Assembly (NCBI GenBank): GCA_937929935.1 | Contig: CALFUL010000032.1 | Coordinates: 1-43,824 of the forward strand | From: an uncultured Flavobacteriaceae bacterium | GTDB lineage: Bacteria; Bacteroidota; Bacteroidia; Flavobacteriales; Flavobacteriaceae | Reading direction: 5' to 3' | Length of the DNA: 43,824 bases | Part shown: positions 1-7,733 of the stretch, piece after piece | Numbering within the stretch: the first letter of the stretch is position 1 | Layout of the letters: every line of letters starts with the position of its first letter | Translations under genes and position numbers: made by a program | The notes under the pieces: model-generated | Databases searched by the model: none | Told to the model about the DNA's origin: nothing | Seen by the model: only the letters and a program-made list of their open reading frames with translations

Positions 1-97
1 TGGCGACGGAGCGCACCCCTTACCATTCCGAACAGGGAAGTTAAGACCGTCAGCGCCGATGGTACTGCTATACCAAGTGGGAGAGTAGGTCGCCGCC
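1..97 (+). rRNA. rrf: 5S ribosomal RNA, 3' part
   Basis: The window opens inside a 5S rRNA. The segment CCATTCCGAACAGGGAAGTT and the 3' segment GGGAGAGTAGGTCGCCGCC are typical of bacterial 5S rRNA. The 5' end lies outside the window. A strong terminator follows directly, so this is the last gene of an rRNA operon. The exact 3' end is set by eye. Confidence 0.93.
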
Positions 98-104
98 TTT
101 TTCG

Positions 105-137
105 AAACCTCGATACAATTTGTATCGAGGTTTTTTT
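105..137 (+). terminator. Rho-independent terminator of the rRNA operon
   Basis: A perfect inverted repeat (AAACCTCGATACAA at 105-118, TTGTATCGAGGTTT at 119-132) is followed by further T residues. It lies 8 nt after the 5S rRNA, as expected for the end of an rRNA operon. Confidence 0.92.
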
Positions 138-319
138 ATGCTCAAAAATAAGATAACTCATTTTTTAGTATCAGTTCAATGACTGTTTAAACTTGATCTT
201 AAGCAGAAATGCGATAGATATTTTTACAATATAGCATAGTCCTTTATCGTTACTTATATCTACTAAAAAATGTAAATTGGCGGCATAGTAATGCCAATCA
301 AGAATAAAATTTTACAAGG

Positions 320-1454
320 CTGAATAAACTTTATGCTAATAATTATGTAATAGTTCTAATACTTGTTCTAGTTTCTTCAATGAGCTTAAAATCAATAGAT
401 TATAACACATATAAGCATAGGGGTTTCTACAATTCAATTAGTCATAAAACACAATTAAAATCTAATGAATTGTCCTCAAATTCTGTAGCAAGACTTTGGA
501 TGCATACTTTACTGCAAGCAATCAGAGATGATTATGCAAGACCAACTGTTCACGCGCGTAATTTATTTCATACAAGTATCGCTTTTTATGATATCTGGGC
601 GTTACACGAGAATGCTGACCCCTATCTTGCAGGTATCTATAAGCCTAATACTTATGAATTCTCTTCAATACTTTTAAATAATGATGATTCTAAACGAGTC
701 AGTATAAGTTATGCAGCGCATACACTTTTAACACATCGTTTTAGAAATTCACCCAGAACAGAAACACAAACTCTTCTTAATAACTTATTAGATAATCTAG
801 ATTATTATGAAGGCTATGATTAACCAAATGACTACCCTGAAGAGTATGCAGAGGCTGTAACTTTGGGGAAAAAGGTTGGAAATATGATCATTGATTACGG
901 GCAAAATGATGGTTCAAATGAAGAGAATGATTATGCCAATACTCATTATTTACCAGTAAACCCAGCATATAATCTTTTCTTTACAGGTAATACTGATATT
1001 CCTAATCCTAATAGATGGCAGCCTTTAGAGTTTGGCGACTTATAGAGATGCATCTGACCAATATAGTTTATCTCCTGTTTGGGGTGGTATTCATCCACCT
1101 GCAGGTGATATACCGGGTAGAATAATGGGCCAAAAAATAGGAATAGAGGCTTTTAACAAGGTAAAATCATATTTTGATAGTCAGATAATTGAAGAAGAAG
1201 AAGAGGAGGAAGCTAAAACGGATATTGTACTTTTTCCGGTACCTGTTTTAAATGAACTCACTGTGAATATGCCAGAAGAAGATATTGCTAATAGCAAAAT
1301 TAACATATATACTCTTGATGGTAGTTTATTGTTGAGTTTTAAAGCTGGTCTCGACAGCCCCGTATTAAACTTAGAAACCCTATCTGATGGTATGTATATT
1401 GTGCATGTAATAACTGGGACTCAAAAAGTTGAAAAAATCATAATTAAGATGTAA
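320..1454 (+). pseudogene. decayed vanadium-haloperoxidase-like (PAP2-related) secreted protein with T9SS sorting domain
   Basis: Remnant of a secreted protein resembling the vanadium-dependent haloperoxidase/DUF6851 group. The N-terminal block has SVARLWMHTLLQAIRDD and RPTVHARNLFHTSIAFYDIW; the C-terminal block has TYRDASDQ and WGGIHPPAGDIPGR. A signal-peptide-like stretch (NNYVIVLILVLVSS) is in frame upstream of the first ATG at 380, so the original start was probably near 320, where the codon is now CTG. Three lesions are visible: no ATG at the natural start; an in-frame TAA at 821-823, with reading continuing in the same frame through 824-1045; and a frame change near 1030-1045 where RWQPLEFGD joins TYRDASDQ with the middle of the family's sequence missing. 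The C-terminus (about 1210-1454, after an acidic Glu run) is a T9SS type A sorting domain ending in KVEKIIIKM. Without the core it is unlikely to be active. The family name is from memory of its motifs. Confidence 0.8.
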
Positions 1455-1478
1455 ACTAAGCCTAAGTTTAGTAATAAG

Positions 1479-2150
1479 TTAGAGCATATATGCAATACTT
1501 ATTCCCGCAATAATAACCAGAAGTTTGCGAAGATTGAATTTATGACCCTCAGAACTTTCAAAAAGAATCACAGTTGAAATATGTAGGAATACACCAATTA
1601 CTAATGCTGTAATGGGTGCATAAAATTCAGCTACCCATATTGACTTTGTTGCTATGAAACTTCCTAATGGCGTCATCAAAGAAAAAAGAATAATGAAGAA
1701 AATAGCATTCACTAATTTCAATTTTGATCCCAGCAAAAAAATACTTATGATAATGGCTATAGGTATTTTATGAATTAGAATACCGTAAATAATGGTGTCA
1801 TGTTGCTCGATAGGAAATCCTTCTAAAAATGCATGAATAGATAGGCTTACAAATAAAAGCCATGGAAAACTGCTCTTTTCACTATCGATATGTACATGAC
1901 CGTGTTCAGCTCCTTTAGAAAAGAATTCTAAGAAAATTTGTAGTAATATTCCTAGCATTACAAAAATACCTATGGTTTTAGCATTTGAATTTTCATAAGC
2001 TGAAGGCAGCAGTTCAAAAACCGTTAAGGCTAAAAGAAAGGCGCCACTAAATGCTAAAAGCAGTTTAAAATTTTCTTTGCTTTCTGGTTTAACCACCAGT
2101 ACAAAAACAAAACTTAATAAGACTCCTAAGATAGGTAGGAGGTATGTCAT
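1479..2150 (-). CDS. ZIP family metal transporter
   Basis: Inner-membrane protein of 223 aa with about eight hydrophobic segments, the size expected for ZIP proteins that bring zinc, iron or manganese into the cytoplasm. The diagnostic metal-site pattern is present: H106 and E110 in SIHAFLEGFPI and H127 in IHKIPIAI of the next helix. A His-rich loop (HGHVH, residues 83-87) lies between helices, as is usual in ZIPs. The gene is convergent with the haloperoxidase pseudogene, whose stop is 24 bp away. The metal cannot be told from sequence. The start ATG at 2150 gives an immediate first helix. No -7 element was recognised upstream. Confidence 0.88.
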   Translation of the reverse strand: MTYLLPILGVLLSFVFVLVVKPESKENFKLLLAFSGAFLLALTVFELLPSAYENSNAKTIGIFVMLGILLQIFLEFFSKGAEHGHVHIDSEKSSFPWLLFVSLSIHAFLEGFPIEQHDTIIYGILIHKIPIAIIISIFLLGSKLKLVNAIFFIILFSLMTPLGSFIATKSIWVAEFYAPITALVIGVFLHISTVILFESSEGHKFNLRKLLVIIAGISIAYML

Positions 2151-2214
2151 CTTTACTAATTTAGGTTGCTGTAAGATTCAAAAGAATGAATCAACTAGTG
2201 GGGTAAAAATACTG

Positions 2215-2222
2215 TATTTTTG
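2215..2222 (+). promoter_or_regulatory. candidate -7 promoter element of the THUMP methyltransferase gene
   Basis: TATTTTTG fits the Bacteroidota -7 consensus TAnnTTTG and lies 20 nt before the ATG at 2243. No convincing -33 TTG was seen at normal spacing. Confidence 0.45.
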
Positions 2223-2242
2223 CGGCAATCAGTTGTGAAAGG

Positions 2243-3433
2243 ATGAACAATAATTTTAAAATGGTGGCCAAAACCTTATTCGGTTTTGAAGAGATTTTAG
2301 CTAAAGAAATTACTGCACTAGGTGCGAGTAATGTAAAGGTAGGTGTGCGAAGTGTTTCTTTTGAAGGAGATACAGGTTTTATGTATAAAGCCAACTTGTG
2401 CTTACGTACGGCCATAAAAATTATAAAGCCTATTCATTCATTTATAGCAACTAATGAGAATGAACTCTATAAACAAGTTTATAGAATGAACTGGGAAGAC
2501 TATTTATCTGTCGATACCACTTTTGCAATTGACGCCACAGTGAAATCTGATAATTTCACGCATTCGCTCTATGTTTCGCAAAAAGTTAAAGATGCCATCG
2601 TAGATAAGTTTAGAGATACCACGGGTGAAAGACCTAGTGTTGATGTCAAACACCCAGATATTCGTTTTAATATACATATTGATAGAAATCAATGTAATCT
2701 TTCTTTGGATAGCTCAGGGCGCTCTTTACACCAAAGAGGGTACCGTATTTCAACTAATATTGCACCGATTAATGAAGTTTTGGCGGCAGGTTTGATTTTG
2801 TTGAGTGGATGGAAAGCTGATTCTGATTTTCTAGACCCCATGTGTGGTAGTGGAACAATGCTCATTGAGGCAGCCATGATTGCCTGTAATATACCAGTAA
2901 ATATCAACCGTAAAGAATTTGCGTTTGAGAAATGGGATGATTATGATGAAGATTTGTTTGAAAAAATTGTTGAAAGTCAATTAAAGAAAACAAGAGAATT
3001 TCATCATAAAATTGTTGGGTATGATAAGGCGCCATCAGCCGTTCGAAAAGCCAAAGAGAATATTGTTAGCGCGAATCTTGAAGAATATATTTCAATTGAG
3101 CGAAAGAATTTCTTTGACACAACTAAAGAATTTGAAAACCATTTGCACATGGTCTTTAATCCGCCTTACGGCGAACGTTTGAATAGAAGTCAGGTAGATT
3201 CTTTTTTTGATGTTGAAGCTTTTTACGCAGATATTGGTGATACCCTGAAACAAGAATACCCCGGTACAGAGGCCTGGTTTATCACTTCAAATCTAGAAGC
3301 ATTAAAACACGTAGGTCTTAGACCCTCTCGAAAAATAAAGGTTTTTAATAGTCATCTTGAGTCTCGCCTTTTGAAGTATGAAATTTATGCCGGAAGTAAA
3401 AAAGGCAAGTATCAAAAAGACAATGAAGCCTAA
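2243..3433 (+). CDS. THUMP-domain class I SAM-dependent rRNA methyltransferase (RlmL/YpsC type)
   Basis: Probable 23S rRNA guanine-N2 methyltransferase of the COG0116 group (RlmL N-terminal part/YpsC). At 396 aa it is a single-unit enzyme, not the long RlmKL fusion. The N-terminal part (about residues 1-160) is ferredoxin-like plus THUMP and should bind RNA. The C-terminal Rossmann domain has the SAM-binding motif DPMCGSG (198-204) and the amino-methyltransferase catalytic motif NPPY (306-309). The ATG at 2243 is chosen because MNNNFKMVAKTLFGFEEIL matches the usual family start. Single gene with its own promoter candidate. The exact target base cannot be fixed by sequence alone. Confidence 0.9.
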   Translation: MNNNFKMVAKTLFGFEEILAKEITALGASNVKVGVRSVSFEGDTGFMYKANLCLRTAIKIIKPIHSFIATNENELYKQVYRMNWEDYLSVDTTFAIDATVKSDNFTHSLYVSQKVKDAIVDKFRDTTGERPSVDVKHPDIRFNIHIDRNQCNLSLDSSGRSLHQRGYRISTNIAPINEVLAAGLILLSGWKADSDFLDPMCGSGTMLIEAAMIACNIPVNINRKEFAFEKWDDYDEDLFEKIVESQLKKTREFHHKIVGYDKAPSAVRKAKENIVSANLEEYISIERKNFFDTTKEFENHLHMVFNPPYGERLNRSQVDSFFDVEAFYADIGDTLKQEYPGTEAWFITSNLEALKHVGLRPSRKIKVFNSHLESRLLKYEIYAGSKKGKYQKDNEA

Positions 3434-3441
3434 TTTTTTTC

Positions 3442-4194
3442 TTATTTAGGTTGCAGTTTGGGAGTTACTTTTTTAGGTGGTTTTACTTTTTTGTAGATAG
3501 GAATTAAATACGAAAGAGTAAAATTATACCCCACCCCAAAACGAGCACCATCAGTAACCCGATTAAAACCTGGAATAAATAGATTTTTGAAATTTTCAGG
3601 ATTCTTGTTAGTTAATAGAAAGCTCATACGAGCACTACCACTCAGATAAATTCTTGCAAATAATTCAGCTTTAATTCCAGCAACAAATTCAATCCATGAT
3701 GCATTAAGACTTTTAAATTCAATTGGTTCTGAAGAACCTTCAGCAAACCCATCTGGACTCCAATAACGATTACTATCAAATATTTGATAATTATTTAAGG
3801 TTTGATTAAAGGTGCTAAACGCATATCTACCGCCAAAATAAATCATATTTTGCTCGCCATACCAATTGTCATAAGTGTTGAAATCAACCCCTAACTTTAT
3901 ATAGCTTCCTGAGGTAGTAAAGTTGTATAAGTCTTCTTGTTTGTCACGTTGCTCATTACCTAGCTCGCCAGCCAAATATAGTTTATAGTTCAGTCTGTAA
4001 TCGCCAACAAGCTCAAGTCCTGAATATCCTTCAGTGAGAAATCCCTTAAGGGGTCTACTTAAATCAACACCTACCCTCAACCCATACGTTTGTTTGTATT
4101 TAATAGAATCTAATGCTTGTTTGGGCTTATTTTCTTGGCCATATCCTATGAAGCAACATAATAAGAGGTATGTGCTAATGATATATTTTAACAT
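3442..4194 (-). CDS. DUF6048 family protein, probable outer-membrane beta-barrel
   Basis: Protein of 250 aa with a signal peptide (MLKYIISTYLLLCCFIGYG, cleavage near QEN). The mature part is rich in alternating aromatic/hydrophobic strands (YGLRVGVDLSRPL, YLAGELGNEQ, YIKLGVDF, RFGVGYNFTLSYLIPIYK), which suggests a small outer-membrane beta-barrel. The C-terminal tail is lysine- and proline-rich. It matches my recollection of DUF6048, which occurs in Flavobacteriia next to DUF6452 and rlmD. The start overlaps the end of the DUF6452 gene by 20 bp, so the two are probably translated together. Function unknown. Confidence 0.75.
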   Translation of the reverse strand: MLKYIISTYLLLCCFIGYGQENKPKQALDSIKYKQTYGLRVGVDLSRPLKGFLTEGYSGLELVGDYRLNYKLYLAGELGNEQRDKQEDLYNFTTSGSYIKLGVDFNTYDNWYGEQNMIYFGGRYAFSTFNQTLNNYQIFDSNRYWSPDGFAEGSSEPIEFKSLNASWIEFVAGIKAELFARIYLSGSARMSFLLTNKNPENFKNLFIPGFNRVTDGARFGVGYNFTLSYLIPIYKKVKPPKKVTPKLQPK

Positions 4195-4684
4195 GGGCTG
4201 TAGTTGTTTCTTCTAATTCAACAGTTGTTTTTAAGATTTCAATTTCTTGAATCCAATTTTCATTATCTGATGTAACGGTAGCTTCTAAATTTTCATAATT
4301 GGCGACAAATCCGCAGGCTCTAGAAATGTAAGTATCAATAGTGTCGTGTGAAAAATTGATAGTGTCAAAATTTCCAAGTTCAGTGCCGTTATCATCGTCA
4401 GCTGAATTAACAATCATTATAAATGATGTGAGATCGGCCGCGGCGTTTAATGGTATGGCTATAGAATCAAGTGCGGTTCGATCAGAAATAGTATTTACAG
4501 TTGATGTTTGGCCCATACCTGCAATACGAAGGCTGTTTACCAATTTAGGTTCTTCACGGTTTTCTACATCATAAAAAACTACAATCAAAAGAGGAGTGTC
4601 GCCATCTACACAAATATCATCTTTTTCACATGATGAAAATGATATGGCCACCATCAATAAGGCAAAAAGAAAATATTTTTTCAT
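4175..4684 (-). CDS. DUF6452 family lipoprotein
   Basis: Protein of 169 aa with a lipoprotein signal peptide: MKKYFLFALLMVAISFSSC, with C19 as the lipidated cysteine. The mature part begins EKDDICVDGDTPLLIVVFYD, typical of DUF6452. It is probably anchored in the outer membrane facing the periplasm. It starts 4 bp after the rlmD stop and overlaps the DUF6048 gene by 20 bp. Co-transcription with a putative barrel protein suggests that the two act together at the envelope; this is inference. No enzymatic motif is visible. Confidence 0.78.
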   Translation of the reverse strand: MKKYFLFALLMVAISFSSCEKDDICVDGDTPLLIVVFYDVENREEPKLVNSLRIAGMGQTSTVNTISDRTALDSIAIPLNAAADLTSFIMIVNSADDDNGTELGNFDTINFSHDTIDTYISRACGFVANYENLEATVTSDNENWIQEIEILKTTVELEETTTAHVKIYH

Positions 4685-4688
4685 TCAA

Positions 4689-6098
4689 TTATAACTTTTT
4701 CAAAAGTACAATATTTTCTACGTGATAGGTTTGCGGAAACATGTCAACAGGCTGAACTTTAACAATAGTATATGATTCTTTCATCATTTCTAAATCACGA
4801 GCCTGTGTGGCGCTGTTGCAACTTACATAAACTACTTTTTGAGGTGCAATGTTTAAAATTCGCTGTACAACATCCTTGTGCATGCCATCACGTGGGGGAT
4901 CTGTTATAATGACATCAGGTCTACCATGGGTACTCAAAAAATCTTCATTAAAAACTTTTTTCATATCCCCAACAAAAAATTCTGCATTAGATATATTATT
5001 GTTTTTCGCATTCTCTTTGGCATCTAGTATGGCCTCTGGTACTGATTCGATACCAATTACCTTTTTGGCATTTTTTGCCACAAATAACGCTATGGTTCCT
5101 GTGCCTGTATATAAATCATACACTAGTTCATTACCTGTAAGATTTGCAAATTCTCTTGTTATTTTATAAAGCTCATGCGCTTGATCTGAATTAGTTTGAT
5201 AAAATGACTTCGCATTTATCTTGAATTGTAAGCCTTCCATTTCTTCAAAAATATGATCTCGGCCAGAAAAACAAATGATATTTTGGTCGTAAATAGTATC
5301 ATTCTGCTTTTGGTTAATCACATATTGAAGTGAAGTAATTTCAGAAAATGTTGTTGCCAAATAATTCAATAAGGCCTCTCGTTTTTCTTGATGATCTTCA
5401 TAAAATTGAATAACAAGCATAATTTCGCCAATTGAGCTTGTTCTTATCATCAAAGTACGCAATAAACCTTGCTGATTTCGCGGACTAAAAAAGGTTAGTT
5501 CATTCTTTAACGCAAATTCTTTGATGGCTAAACGAATTGAATTTGAGGGTTCAGCTTGAAGATGACAATTATTTAAATCTAATATTTTATCCCACATACC
5601 AGGCATATGTAGACCAAGGGCATTTTTATCTTCAAAAACTGTATCTGATTGCAATTCTTCAAGGGTTAACCAACGACTATCTGAAAAAGAGAATTCCATT
5701 TTATTACGATAGTAGTATTGTTTTTTTGAGCCTAAAATTGGACTGATTTTAGGTAACTCAAGATGGCCTATTCTTGTCAGGTTGTTGGTTACTTCTTTTT
5801 GTTTGTAAAAAAGTTGATGTTCATAGCCCATATTTTGCCATTTGCAACCGCCACAGGTTCCGAAATGTTCACAAACAGGTGTAACACGCTTATCAGATAA
5901 TTCATGAAAATAAGTAGCATTACCTTCAAAGTAGCTTTTTCTTTTTTTAGTGGTTTGCACATCAACAACGTCACCTGGCACCGTGTTTGTCATAAAAATT
6001 ACCCGACCGTCAGGAGCTTTGCCAACAGTTTTACCTTTAGCCCCGGCATCAATGACCTCAATATTTTCAAATAAAGGTCTTATCTTTTTTTTTCGCAT
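4689..6098 (-). CDS. rlmD: 23S rRNA (uracil-C5)-methyltransferase RlmD
   Basis: SAM-dependent RNA m5U methyltransferase of the TrmA/RlmD family (469 aa), expected to make m5U1939 of 23S rRNA. An N-terminal TRAM domain covers about residues 1-60. The four [4Fe-4S] cysteines are present: C76, C82 and C85 in CEHFGTCGGCKW, and C178 in NNCHLQ. The Rossmann domain has DLYTGTGTIALF, DPPRDGMH, and the nucleophile motif YVSCNSATQARDL near residue 425. The ATG at 6098 lies 5 nt downstream of a TACTTTTG element, suggesting a leaderless transcript. First gene of a three-gene operon with the DUF6452 and DUF6048 genes. Confidence 0.93.
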   Translation of the reverse strand: MRKKKIRPLFENIEVIDAGAKGKTVGKAPDGRVIFMTNTVPGDVVDVQTTKKRKSYFEGNATYFHELSDKRVTPVCEHFGTCGGCKWQNMGYEHQLFYKQKEVTNNLTRIGHLELPKISPILGSKKQYYYRNKMEFSFSDSRWLTLEELQSDTVFEDKNALGLHMPGMWDKILDLNNCHLQAEPSNSIRLAIKEFALKNELTFFSPRNQQGLLRTLMIRTSSIGEIMLVIQFYEDHQEKREALLNYLATTFSEITSLQYVINQKQNDTIYDQNIICFSGRDHIFEEMEGLQFKINAKSFYQTNSDQAHELYKITREFANLTGNELVYDLYTGTGTIALFVAKNAKKVIGIESVPEAILDAKENAKNNNISNAEFFVGDMKKVFNEDFLSTHGRPDVIITDPPRDGMHKDVVQRILNIAPQKVVYVSCNSATQARDLEMMKESYTIVKVQPVDMFPQTYHVENIVLLKKL

Positions 6099-6103
6099 AA
6101 AGA

Positions 6104-6111
6104 CAAAAGTA
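6104..6111 (-). promoter_or_regulatory. -7 promoter element of rlmD, possibly giving leaderless mRNA
   Basis: On the reverse strand TACTTTTG (TAnnTTTG) is followed by 5 nt and then the ATG at 6098. A TTG-like -33 candidate (CAA at 6137-6139 on the + strand) is about 25 nt upstream, which is longer than the usual spacing. Confidence 0.55.
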
Positions 6112-6173
6112 TCAAAACCATAGTAGTTATAATAGTCAACTTTAAAATGTTAGTGTTAAAATGATATTAAATA

Positions 6174-6204
6174 AAAAGTGACGGTTTTTACAACCGCCAC
6201 TTTT
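6174..6204 (-). terminator. Rho-independent terminator after the CmpX-like gene
   Basis: Stem AAAAGTG/CACTTTT with inner CGGTT/AACCG, separated by one mismatched pair, with a T-run on the reverse strand. It lies 30 bp beyond the stop codon of the gene at 6234-7400. The stem could also work in the other direction. Confidence 0.8.
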
Positions 6205-6233
6205 CTAACTTAACTAAAATCTGAATTATAAAC

Positions 6234-7400
6234 CTACTTATTAAATTTATTTAAAATTCTTTCCATTTGTTTACCAGCGGCTTCTCTACCACCCAAGCCA
6301 AATGAAAGCGCAATTGAAACTGCTACAGTACCCAAAGTAATTCCAAAAGCCATATTGATGATTTCATCTCCTAACCCCATTGTTTTTAGACCCATCGCTA
6401 AGAAAATGGCTAAGATGCTCATTCTTCCTATGGTTGCTACAAAAGCATTGTCTTTGTCTTTTGACATAGCTTTGTGTGCCATTGAAGCGATCCAGTTACC
6501 TATTACTAAGATAACAAGGCCAAATAAGATATTACCTGCTAAACCTACAACTGTATCAAGAACTTCAGTTAGTCTTATAAATTCTAACTTTTCAACGGCT
6601 GTAGTAACCCCAAAAATTAGAATAAAGAAATAGGCTACATTACCAATCAGTTTTGGCAGATTTGCATTTGAAGAAATACCACCTAAATTCATTTTACTGA
6701 CAAGACTATCAAGGTTGAAACTTTCTAATAAATCAGACAATAAATTAGAAACAAATCGACCACCTATTACAAAGACGATGATAATTATTACGGCAACAAG
6801 AATTTTAGGTATTGCTAAGAAAAACTGCTCAAGCATTTGGGTGGCAGGAACTGAAATTGCCTCCATATTCAAAATATTTAGTGCTGTTATTAGTAGCGGA
6901 ATAAAAATAAAAATGAATACAATTTTTTTAAGAATACCAACAATATCAAGGTTTTCAGGTAGCTTTAATTTTGGCGCGAAGCTTCTAATGGTATCACCAG
7001 CAAGACCTACAAGCTCAGAAACAATGGTAGCTAACATGTAACCAATGTATCCTACCAAGCCAGCCCCAACAATATTAGGAATGAAGCCTGTAAAGCCATT
7101 CAAAAGATTTTTAACTGGTTCTAAAACGCTTGTCATACCTAATTTTTCTAATGCAAGCATGAAAACAAAAATCATAACCAAAAAATAGATAAGTTTACCT
7201 GCAAATTTAGAGATGGTCACTTTACCGGTGCCAAGTTTATCATCGACCCCTGTTTTTCTTATTAATTTGGTAACTATTCTTTTAATAAACCCGGCAATAA
7301 ACCAACCAAGAACTAGAATTAGTATCGCGCCAACAGTACTGGGTAAAAAGTCGCCTACAGAGTTAGATAAATTGTCAAAAATGTTTTGTAAATAATTCAT
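6234..7400 (-). CDS. CmpX-like membrane protein with repeated conserved TM helices (mechanosensitive channel related)
   Basis: Inner-membrane protein of 388 aa with about ten hydrophobic segments. Repeats of the 'conserved TM helix' type related to MscS channels are visible: VGAILILVLGWFIAGFIKRI at the N-terminus, ILVAVIIIIVFVIGGRFVSN in the middle, and ILFGLVILVIGNWIASMAHK later. The C-terminus (ALSFGLGGREAAGKQMERIL) is typical of this group. I see no full MscS beta-domain after the helices, so it resembles Pseudomonas CmpX more than a canonical MscS. Channel activity is inferred from the family. Monocistronic: a terminator follows and about 330 bp separate it from the divergent rocD. Confidence 0.85.
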   Translation of the reverse strand: MNYLQNIFDNLSNSVGDFLPSTVGAILILVLGWFIAGFIKRIVTKLIRKTGVDDKLGTGKVTISKFAGKLIYFLVMIFVFMLALEKLGMTSVLEPVKNLLNGFTGFIPNIVGAGLVGYIGYMLATIVSELVGLAGDTIRSFAPKLKLPENLDIVGILKKIVFIFIFIPLLITALNILNMEAISVPATQMLEQFFLAIPKILVAVIIIIVFVIGGRFVSNLLSDLLESFNLDSLVSKMNLGGISSNANLPKLIGNVAYFFILIFGVTTAVEKLEFIRLTEVLDTVVGLAGNILFGLVILVIGNWIASMAHKAMSKDKDNAFVATIGRMSILAIFLAMGLKTMGLGDEIINMAFGITLGTVAVSIALSFGLGGREAAGKQMERILNKFNK

Positions 7401-7622
7401 TTAGTGTGTGTGTTTAATTAATTAGTGAGTTAATTGTTGTCGATAATGTATTAAAGGTTATGTTTATTTGAATGATAGCTTAAATTATTATTCATCAACG
7501 CCGATAAAGTACCTTAAAACATCGACAAAAAACAATAAAATAGTGTTTTTCTTACATAAATAATTACTTAACCTCAAAGAGCACAAACCATTTTTTTACG
7601 CATATTTTTCTGTTTTTTTTGG
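7401..7622. other. intergenic region between divergent genes, no gene seen
   Basis: AT-rich DNA upstream of both the CmpX-like gene (reverse strand) and rocD (forward strand). No ORF, RNA gene or clear TAnnTTTG element for the reverse-strand gene was found here. Together with the rocD leader it forms the 333-bp gap 7401-7733. Confidence 0.6.
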
Positions 7623-7630
7623 TAAATTTG
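7623..7630 (+). promoter_or_regulatory. candidate -7 promoter element of rocD
   Basis: TAAATTTG fits TAnnTTTG. Transcription from here would give a leader of roughly 100 nt before the rocD ATG at 7734. The upstream T-rich stretch has no clear TTG at -33. Confidence 0.45.
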
Positions 7631-7666
7631 AAGTCTATCAAGGATGATTTCTCTCCTACGCTGAAT

Positions 7667-7682
7667 TTTCGAATCTTCGAAA
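7667..7682 (+). promoter_or_regulatory. inverted repeat in the rocD leader, possible operator
   Basis: TTTCGAA-TC-TTCGAAA is a perfect 7+2+7 inverted repeat downstream of the predicted rocD transcription start. The short spacer makes a dimeric protein-binding site more likely than an RNA hairpin. No regulator is identified. Confidence 0.3.
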
Positions 7683-7733
7683 GAAAAAAGGTATTGAAGG
7701 AATTACTGAAGTTTTATTTAAAGTAATTTTATT

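Noticed and set aside
1189..1212. Glu-rich run suggesting a microsatellite or contingency repeat
   Set aside because: It is a short mix of GAA and GAG codons in a linker before the T9SS domain; too short and too mixed for a phase-variable tract.
1452..1470. Short hairpin TAAACT/AGTTTA between the haloperoxidase remnant and the ZIP gene
   Set aside because: Six AT-rich base pairs without a proper T-run; likely chance.
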